From the NCBI RefSeq assembly GCF_001642995.1, contig NZ_LOHS01000112.1:1-64000 (forward strand): a stretch of 64,000 nt of DNA, read 5' to 3'. Shown here one piece after another: positions 58,333 through 64,000 of the stretch. Under the pieces are notes generated by a model that was given only the letters and a program-made list of their open reading frames with translations, did not search any database and was not told where the DNA came from. The stretch is from Streptomyces jeddahensis. Lineage in GTDB: Bacteria; Actinomycetota; Actinomycetes; Streptomycetales; Streptomycetaceae. The position numbers and the translations under genes are program-made. The first letter of the stretch is position 1. Every line of letters starts with the position of its first letter.

Positions 58333-59122
58333 CGGAGCAGACGGCGCTCGTGTCCGTCCAGAAGCGGTACAGCGACTGGCCGCAGTAGCTCTGGAGCTCG
58401 TCGATGCCCAGCCCGCGCAGAAGCGCGTGGACCGCGTCGAAGAACACGACGTTCACCTCCGGGATCCACAGGACCGCGAACACCGCAAGCAGCCCGAACG
58501 GCGCGAACGGCTCCACCTGCCGGCGGATCCGGTGCGACAGCCAGGGCTCGATCACGCCGTACCCGTCCAGGCCCGGAACCGGCAGGAAGTTCAGGATGGC
58601 CGCCGTCACCTGGAGCAGCGCCAGGAACGCCAGCGCATAGCGGAAGGTGACCGGCACGCCGTCCAGTGCGTCGAGCCAGAACGGCGCCGTGCACACCAGC
58701 GCGAACAGCACGTTGGTGAGCGGCCCGGCCGCCGAGATCAGACTGTGCCTCCAGCGGCCCTGGATACGGCCGCGCTCGATGAACACCGCGCCACCCGGAA
58801 GACCGATCCCGCCCATCATCACGAAGAGGACGGGCAGCACGATCGACAGCAGCGCATGGGTGTATTTGAGCGGATTGAGGGTGAGATATCCCTTCGCTCC
58901 GATCGAGATGTCGCCGCTGTGCAGCGCCGTACGCGCGTGTGCGTACTCGTGGAGGCAGAGCGAGACGATCCAGGCGGCCGTCACGAAGAGGAAGACGGCG
59001 AACCCCGGCTGCTCGGCGAAACCGCTCCAGGTGGCCCAGCCCGCTACCGCCGCGACGGCCACGATTCCCAGAAAGACGGGGCTGATCCTCCGGTCGCTGC
59101 GGCGCAACGTGACTGTGGCCAT
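58322..59122 (-). CDS. M50 family (site-2 protease-like) metalloprotease
   Basis: A 266-aa polytopic membrane protein. The zinc motif HExxH is in IVSLCLHEYAHARTALHSGD and the second ligand motif is NFLPVPGLDGYGVIEP. Members cleave within the membrane in signalling or stress pathways; this short form has no PDZ domain, like SpoIVFB/rhomboid-sized S2P homologs. The ATG at 59122 is used. Confidence 0.9.
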   Translation of the reverse strand: MATVTLRRSDRRISPVFLGIVAVAAVAGWATWSGFAEQPGFAVFLFVTAAWIVSLCLHEYAHARTALHSGDISIGAKGYLTLNPLKYTHALLSIVLPVLFVMMGGIGLPGGAVFIERGRIQGRWRHSLISAAGPLTNVLFALVCTAPFWLDALDGVPVTFRYALAFLALLQVTAAILNFLPVPGLDGYGVIEPWLSHRIRRQVEPFAPFGLLAVFAVLWIPEVNVVFFDAVHALLRGLGIDELQSYCGQSLYRFWTDTSAVCSVSP

Positions 59123-59325
59123 GGGCGGTCTCCTGAAGCTGGGGACGAGGGTGGGCGGGAGGTGCGGGCGGCGGTCGGGACGACCGTATCGGTGGTGTGG
59201 GGGGAACGTCCTGCGGACGGGCTGGGGTTCCTGGACTGCTCCGGTTCGTTCCACTGGGTCGTTCCTGTGAGTGTCGGAACCCGTGTCCAAAACCCGGACG
59301 CGGTGCCGGGGCGTCCCCGGAGACA

Positions 59326-62300
59326 ATGGACCCCGTGCGCTACCGCGTTCTCGGCACCACCCAGGCACTCCGCACCGACGGCACGCCCGTCCCGGTCGGC
59401 GGGGCGCGGTTGCGTGCCCTGCTGACGGTGCTCGCGCTGCGGGCCGGGCGCTCCGTACCCGCGTCCGTGCTGGTCGACGAGGTGTGGGGCGGTGAGCCGC
59501 CGGCGGACGCCATGGGGGCGCTGCAGGCGCTGGTCGGGCGGCTGCGCAGGGCGCTCGGCGCGGACGCCGTCACTTCCGTGGACGGCGGCTACCGGCTGTG
59601 CGCGACTGCCGACGACGTCGATCTGTACCGGTTCGAGCGGCTGGCCGGGGAAGGCACGCGGGCGCTGTCCGACGGTGATCCCGTGAAGGCGGCCGTGATC
59701 CTCGACGACGCACTTGCCCTGTGGCACGGTCCCGCCCTCGCGGACCTCCCGGACGGCGACGCCGAGTCGGCCCGATGGGAGGCCCGGCGTCTCGATGCCC
59801 GGCGTGGCCGCCTCACCGCGGCTCTCGCCCTCGGTCAGGCAGAACAGGTGCTCCCCGAGCTCGCCGCGCTGTGCGGCAGCCACCCCCTGGACGAGTCTCT
59901 CCACGTCCTCCACCTCCGCGCCCTGCGGGCCGCGGGCCGTACGGCCGAGGCCCTCGCCGCGTACGAGTCCGTGCGCCGCGAGCTCGCGGACCGCCTCGGC
60001 TCGGATCCCGGACCGGAACTGCGGGCCCTGCACGCGGAGCTGCTGCGGGGTGCCGAGGGCACCGGTGAGCCCGCCGTGGGGGAGCGGGGGCACTCCGTGC
60101 CGGGGCCGCCGTCGTACGCCCCGGGCGAGGCGCCCGGCGACGGTACGGCGCCCGCGCGCCGTATGGGGCCCGCGTCCTCCGGCCGTACGGAATCCGTGTC
60201 GGTCGACCGTGCGGCGCCCGCGTCCTCCGGCCATGCGGAGCCCGCGTCCTCCGGCCGTGCGGAGCCCGCGCCCTCGGGCCCTGCGGAACCCGCATCGGGC
60301 GGCCATACCGCGCCGCCCGGCCGTACGACACCTCCGCCGCCCGGCAACCTCCGCGCCCGCCTGACCTCCTTCGTCGGCCGCGAGGCCGACATCGGCACCA
60401 TCCGGGCCGACCTCGCGTCGACGCGGCTCGTGACGCTGCTCGGGCCCGGTGGCGCCGGCAAGACGCGGTTGTCGCAGGAAGCGGCGGAGACCGTCAGGGA
60501 CGCCGCGCCCGACGGGGTGTGGCTGGCCGAGCTCGCGCCGGTCGACGACCCGCGGGACGTGCCCGAGGCCGTGCTCACCGCGGTCGGGGCGCGGGAGACC
60601 GTGCTGCGCGGCGCGGGAGCCGAGGAGATGCGGGCCCTGGCCGACCGGCACGACGACCCCCTCGTGCGGCTCGCCGAGCACTGCGCCAAGCGGCGCATGC
60701 TGCTCATCCTCGACAACTGCGAGCACGTCGTCGACGCCGCCGCGCAGCTGGTGGAACACCTGCTCGTACGCTGCCCTGGGCTGACCGTCCTGGCCACGAG
60801 CCGCGAACCCCTCGGCGTCCCAGGGGAGTTGCTGCGCCCCGTCGAGCCGCTCCCCATGCCCGTGGCCCTGCGGCTGCTGGCCGACCGGGGGGCCGCCGCC
60901 AGGCCCGGGTTCCGTGTCGACGAGGACGACGAGACCGCGGCGGCCGCCGCCGAGATCTGCCGCCGCCTCGACGGGCTTCCGCTCGCCATCGAACTGGCCG
61001 CAGCACGTCTCCGGGTGCTCACGCCACGACAGATCGCCGACCGTCTCGACGACCGCTTCCGGCTGCTGACCTCCGGCAGCCGCACCGTCCGGCCCCGCCA
61101 GCAGACCCTGCGTGCGGTCGTCGACTGGTCCTGGGACCTGCTCGACGAGGACGAACGCGCGGTGCTGCGCCGCCTGTCGGTCTTCGCGGGCGGCTGCGAC
61201 CTCGCCGCCGCCGAGGCCGTGTGCGGGCCCGCGGCCCTGGAGGCGATCGGCTCGCTCGTCGACAAGTCCCTGGTGGTCGCCGCACCGTCGGCGGGCGGTG
61301 AGATGCGGTACCGGCTCCTTGAGACGGTCGCCGAGTACGCCGCCGAACGGCTCGCCGAGGCCGGTGAGCGCGAGGCCGTCGCCCGCGACCACCTCACGTA
61401 CTTCCGGGAGCTCGCCCGGACCACCGACCCGCTGCTGCGCGGTCGCGGCCAGAGCGCGGCGATCGAGCGGCTCGAGACCGAGTACGAGAACCTGCGCACC
61501 GCGCTGCGGCACGCCGTCGCCGCCCGCGACGAGCAGGAGGCGCTGTGCCTCGTCCACGCGCTCTTCTGGTACTGGCAGATCCGCGATCTGCGCATCGAGG
61601 CCCGCACCTGGTGCCGGGAGGTCATGGCGCTCGGCCCCGACCCCTTCACCTCGCCCCCGCAGCCCGTCCCGCCGGTGTACGAGCGGTGCACGGACGCGCC
61701 CCCGCCGATGAGCCCCGAGCTCCTCGAAGAGGCCCGGCGCGGAGCGCATCTCGCCCATCTCGCCTGCATGGACACGGAACTGGAGGCCTGGAACACGCCG
61801 AAGGCGCAGGCGAAGCTGCGCGCCATCAGCCAGACGTACCGGCCGGGGCTGCCGCAGACCTGCCGTACCCCCGGCAACCTCTGGTTCTACGCCGTGCTGC
61901 TGAGCGGCGACATGGAGCGGTTGCACACCGTCGTCGACGCGAACGTCCGCACCTGCCGGGAGCTCGGCTACGAGTGGGAGCTGGGCGTGTCCCTGCAGAT
62001 GCGGGCCAACCTCCTCGCCAACCGCAGCGACTGGGCGGGTGATGCGGGCCAGGACGCCGACGAGGCCCTGGAGATCTTCACCCGGCTCGGAGACGCGTGG
62101 GGCGTCGCCGAGTCCCTTTCGGCGCGCGGCGAGGCACGCGAGCGCAAGGGCGAGTACGTGTCCGCCGCCCAGGACTACGAGGCGGCGATCGTCCATGCCG
62201 AACGGATGGGTGCGCTCGCCCAGGCGGCGGTGCTCGGCGCCCGCCTAGGCAGCGTACTGATCGAGTCCGGCGAGACCGATCGGGGCGAGCAGCTGCTGCG

Positions 62301-62847
62301 CGAGGTCTTGGCGGCCGGGCGCGGTTCCGCCAACGAGGCCATGCCGGCGGCGCGGATCTTCCTCGCGCTATGGCTCGGCCGCAGCGGCCGGAGCGGGGAG
62401 GCGCGCGAGCAGCTGCGGTTGCTGCGCGAGCAGGAGAGCGTGGTCGCCTTCGTGATCTTCGACAGTTTCGTGCTGGGCGCGGAGGCATGGCTGGACAGCG
62501 TCGACTGCCGGTACGAGGAGTGCCTTGTGAAGACGCGGCAGGCCGTGGCGCGGGCGGGTGAGCCCTTGGCGCGGACCATCGCGCCGCACATGGCGGCGGT
62601 GCATCTCACCACCGGGGCCGTCGCCCTCGCCGGCCTCGACGGCGGCAGCCGCGCCGGGGACGCCGCACGGCTGCTGGGCGCAGCCATGAGCCTGCTGCCG
62701 CCGGGCCACTTCCCGTCCGCCGTGGAACGGGAAACGTACGCCCGGGCCGAGTCGGCCGCTCGCGCCGTGCTCGGCGACGAGGCGTACGACGCCGCGTACG
62801 CCGAGGGCGGCGACCTCTCCCTCGAGGATGCCGCCGCCCTGCTGTGA
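59326..62847 (+). CDS. large SARP-type regulator (AfsR-like: winged helix, BTAD, NB-ARC, TPR)
   Basis: A 1173-aa regulator. The OmpR-type winged helix occupies about residues 4-85 (VRYRVLGTTQALRTDGTPVP, VDEVWGGEPP) and the BTAD domain residues 90-240 (DVDLYRFERLAGEG, HPLDESLHVLHLRALRAAGR). A Ser/Gly/Ala-Glu-Pro repeat linker follows. The NB-ARC ATPase has Walker A LLGPGGAGKTRLSQEAAETV and LLILDNCEHVVDAAAQLV. The C-terminal half is helical TPR-like. Such proteins activate secondary-metabolite genes, but no target cluster is adjacent. ATG at 59326 or GTG at 59332 could start it. Confidence 0.92.
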   Translation: MDPVRYRVLGTTQALRTDGTPVPVGGARLRALLTVLALRAGRSVPASVLVDEVWGGEPPADAMGALQALVGRLRRALGADAVTSVDGGYRLCATADDVDLYRFERLAGEGTRALSDGDPVKAAVILDDALALWHGPALADLPDGDAESARWEARRLDARRGRLTAALALGQAEQVLPELAALCGSHPLDESLHVLHLRALRAAGRTAEALAAYESVRRELADRLGSDPGPELRALHAELLRGAEGTGEPAVGERGHSVPGPPSYAPGEAPGDGTAPARRMGPASSGRTESVSVDRAAPASSGHAEPASSGRAEPAPSGPAEPASGGHTAPPGRTTPPPPGNLRARLTSFVGREADIGTIRADLASTRLVTLLGPGGAGKTRLSQEAAETVRDAAPDGVWLAELAPVDDPRDVPEAVLTAVGARETVLRGAGAEEMRALADRHDDPLVRLAEHCAKRRMLLILDNCEHVVDAAAQLVEHLLVRCPGLTVLATSREPLGVPGELLRPVEPLPMPVALRLLADRGAAARPGFRVDEDDETAAAAAEICRRLDGLPLAIELAAARLRVLTPRQIADRLDDRFRLLTSGSRTVRPRQQTLRAVVDWSWDLLDEDERAVLRRLSVFAGGCDLAAAEAVCGPAALEAIGSLVDKSLVVAAPSAGGEMRYRLLETVAEYAAERLAEAGEREAVARDHLTYFRELARTTDPLLRGRGQSAAIERLETEYENLRTALRHAVAARDEQEALCLVHALFWYWQIRDLRIEARTWCREVMALGPDPFTSPPQPVPPVYERCTDAPPPMSPELLEEARRGAHLAHLACMDTELEAWNTPKAQAKLRAISQTYRPGLPQTCRTPGNLWFYAVLLSGDMERLHTVVDANVRTCRELGYEWELGVSLQMRANLLANRSDWAGDAGQDADEALEIFTRLGDAWGVAESLSARGEARERKGEYVSAAQDYEAAIVHAERMGALAQAAVLGARLGSVLIESGETDRGEQLLREVLAAGRGSANEAMPAARIFLALWLGRSGRSGEAREQLRLLREQESVVAFVIFDSFVLGAEAWLDSVDCRYEECLVKTRQAVARAGEPLARTIAPHMAAVHLTTGAVALAGLDGGSRAGDAARLLGAAMSLLPPGHFPSAVERETYARAESAARAVLGDEAYDAAYAEGGDLSLEDAAALL

Positions 62848-62870
62848 CGTTCGCACGGCGCCTGACGGTG

Positions 62871-63749
62871 TCAGCTCTTCGTACGGAACTTGTGGATCGC
62901 CACCGGCGCCATCACCGCGGTGATGACCACCGACCAGCCCAGCGTGACCCACACGTCGTGCGCGATGGGCGCGCCGCCGTTCATCAGGCCGCGGGCGGCG
63001 TCGGCCAGCGACGAGAGCGGGTTGTAGTCGGTGAACGACTGGAGCCAGCCCGGCATCGAGTCGGTGGGCGCGAAGATCGACGAACCGAACTGCAGAGGCA
63101 TCAGCACGAGGAACCCCATTCCCTGGATGGCCTGGGCGTTCTTCATCACCACACCCATGGTGAGGAAGATCCACATGATGGCCGAGCCGAAGACGAGTGC
63201 CAGACCGATCGCGGCGAGCAGCCCGGGCACGTTCGATACGGACAGACCGAGCAGGAAACCGACGGCGAGCAGGATCGCCGTGGCGACCAGCATGCGGCCG
63301 ATCTCGACGGTGATCTTGGCGACCAGCACCGAGGACCGGGCGATGGGCAGGGACCGGAAGCGGTCCATCACGCCCGTCTGGAAGTCCTGGTTGAAGCCGG
63401 TACCGACGCCCATGGCGATGTTCATGCCCATCATCGCCATCAGGCCGGGGACCACGTAGTTCACGTACTCGTCCTGGTTGCCCTTGCCGGCGATCGCGCC
63501 GCCGAAGACGAACACGAACAGCAGCGTGAAGACGATCGGCATCAGCACGGCGTCGAACATCGACTCCGGGTCCTGCCGGATCCACAGCAGATTGCGGCGG
63601 ACCAGGGCGCCGGTGTGGCGCAGATGCGCGCGGAGCCCGATCCGGCCGTCGGCCTTGCTCGTCCCCGGGGAGGGCGCGGTCAGGGTGTTCGAGGGGGCGG
63701 CGCGAAGTGCCTCGTTCAGGGTGGCGGCGGGCGACGGGCGGGAGCTCAT
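62871..63749 (-). CDS. ABC-2 type transporter permease (DrrB-like)
   Basis: A 292-aa permease with six membrane helices (DAVLMPIVFTLLFVFVFGGA, YVVPGLMAMMGMNIAMGVGT, ATAILLAVGFLLGLSV and others) after a soluble N-terminus. The sequence resembles DrrB/ABC-2 daunorubicin-type exporters. Its ATG overlaps the ATPase stop (ATGA), so the two form one exporter for drugs, lipids or a metabolite. Confidence 0.9.
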   Translation of the reverse strand: MSSRPSPAATLNEALRAAPSNTLTAPSPGTSKADGRIGLRAHLRHTGALVRRNLLWIRQDPESMFDAVLMPIVFTLLFVFVFGGAIAGKGNQDEYVNYVVPGLMAMMGMNIAMGVGTGFNQDFQTGVMDRFRSLPIARSSVLVAKITVEIGRMLVATAILLAVGFLLGLSVSNVPGLLAAIGLALVFGSAIMWIFLTMGVVMKNAQAIQGMGFLVLMPLQFGSSIFAPTDSMPGWLQSFTDYNPLSSLADAARGLMNGGAPIAHDVWVTLGWSVVITAVMAPVAIHKFRTKS

Positions 63750-64000
63750 ACGGCGACCTCCTCGAGTTCGGGACGGGCGTCCTGCGGGGCACTGGCCTTG
63801 TGGCCGGTGAGGGACAGGAACACCTCGTCCAGGCTGGGCAGTTCGGTGGTGATGCCGGCGAGCGTGATCCCGCGGGCGGAGAGCGCGCCGACGACGGCGG
63901 TGAGCTGCTCGTCGCTGAGGATCGGGACGAGGACGGTGCCGGTCTCGGCGTCGACCGTCGCGGAGCCGGGTCCTGTCAGGCCGAAGTCGTCGAGTGCGGC
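63746..64000 (-). CDS. ABC transporter ATP-binding protein, C-terminal part (runs off window)
   Basis: The C-terminal 84 codons of a DrrA-type ATPase read LDDFGLTGPGSATVDAETG, then GITLAGITTELPSLDEVFLS and LTGHKASAQDARPELEEVAV. The PSLDEVFLxLTG block is the usual ending. Walker motifs lie beyond the window. It is coupled to the permease by an ATGA overlap. Confidence 0.88.
   Translation of the reverse strand, partial: AALDDFGLTGPGSATVDAETGTVLVPILSDEQLTAVVGALSARGITLAGITTELPSLDEVFLSLTGHKASAPQDARPELEEVAV

Noticed and set aside
59044..62196. 1050-aa minus-strand frame opposite the SARP regulator
   Set aside because: It overlaps a clear SARP/NB-ARC protein and the M50 gene start, has repetitive low-complexity composition and shows no recognisable motif.
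59326..62847. SARP regulator as the activator of the terpenoid cluster
   Set aside because: It is 28 kb from the island with unrelated genes between; no heptamer repeats of SARP type were noted in the cluster promoters.

Overview
This window is a high-GC Streptomyces-type chromosome segment: third-position GC is extreme, and DmdR/IdeR-like iron boxes, a SARP regulator, an EfeUOB operon and an actinobacterial RNase P RNA are present. Most genes are ordinary accessory or housekeeping genes. The exception is a block of about 25 kb (6215-31269) that behaves like one inserted unit.

Layout. 1-5710: KDPG-type aldolase, YaaA, an RNB nuclease, a membrane protein/MerR pair and a Uma2 nuclease. 5818-6240: rnpB. 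6215-31269: a putative genomic island. It is bounded by a 28-nt exact direct repeat of the rnpB 3' end, carries repeated AAGTCCCT sites just inside both ends, and has a truncated tyrosine integrase next to the right end. 31402-38641: GH2 beta-galactosidase, decayed fragments, GNAT, a ParA-like ATPase, DoxX and an aldo/keto reductase. 39073-47436: PhoD, Gfo/Idh oxidoreductase, MFS pump, serine hydrolase, Rsm22-like methyltransferase, GDPD and a PrimPol-like protein. 47769-53849: lipoprotein, EfeU/EfeB/EfeO, PhzF-like protein and heme oxygenase, with iron boxes before efeO and the heme oxygenase gene. 54068-64000: methionine aminopeptidase, small proteins, sialidase, F420-dependent NADP reductase-like protein, M50 protease, a large SARP/NB-ARC regulator and an ABC-2 exporter that runs off the end.

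Island cargo. The island carries a terpenoid biosynthetic cluster. A MEP-pathway booster set (dxs, ispG, ispH, ispE and a frameshifted dxr) feeds a long-chain prenyl diphosphate synthase. A UbiH-like FAD oxygenase, a class II (squalene-hopene type) cyclase with an altered DxDD motif (NCDD) and a UbiA-fold enzyme could build the skeleton. Three P450s, two ferredoxins and an SDR could oxidise it. A sulfotransferase next to an APS kinase suggests an O-sulfated product. Control probably comes from an orphan NarL-type regulator with a degenerate receiver and a two-component system translationally linked to ispE. Two recurring DNA motifs in the cluster promoters are candidate operators.

Decay and quality signs. 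A cysD 5' fragment is joined to a korB 3' fragment. dxr has a one-base frameshift in a G6 run. IS110 and response-regulator fragments are fused near the integrase. A 16-nt insertion matching the Tn5/Nextera mosaic end interrupts a hairpin at 31344-31359, so part of the right edge may be a sequencing artefact.
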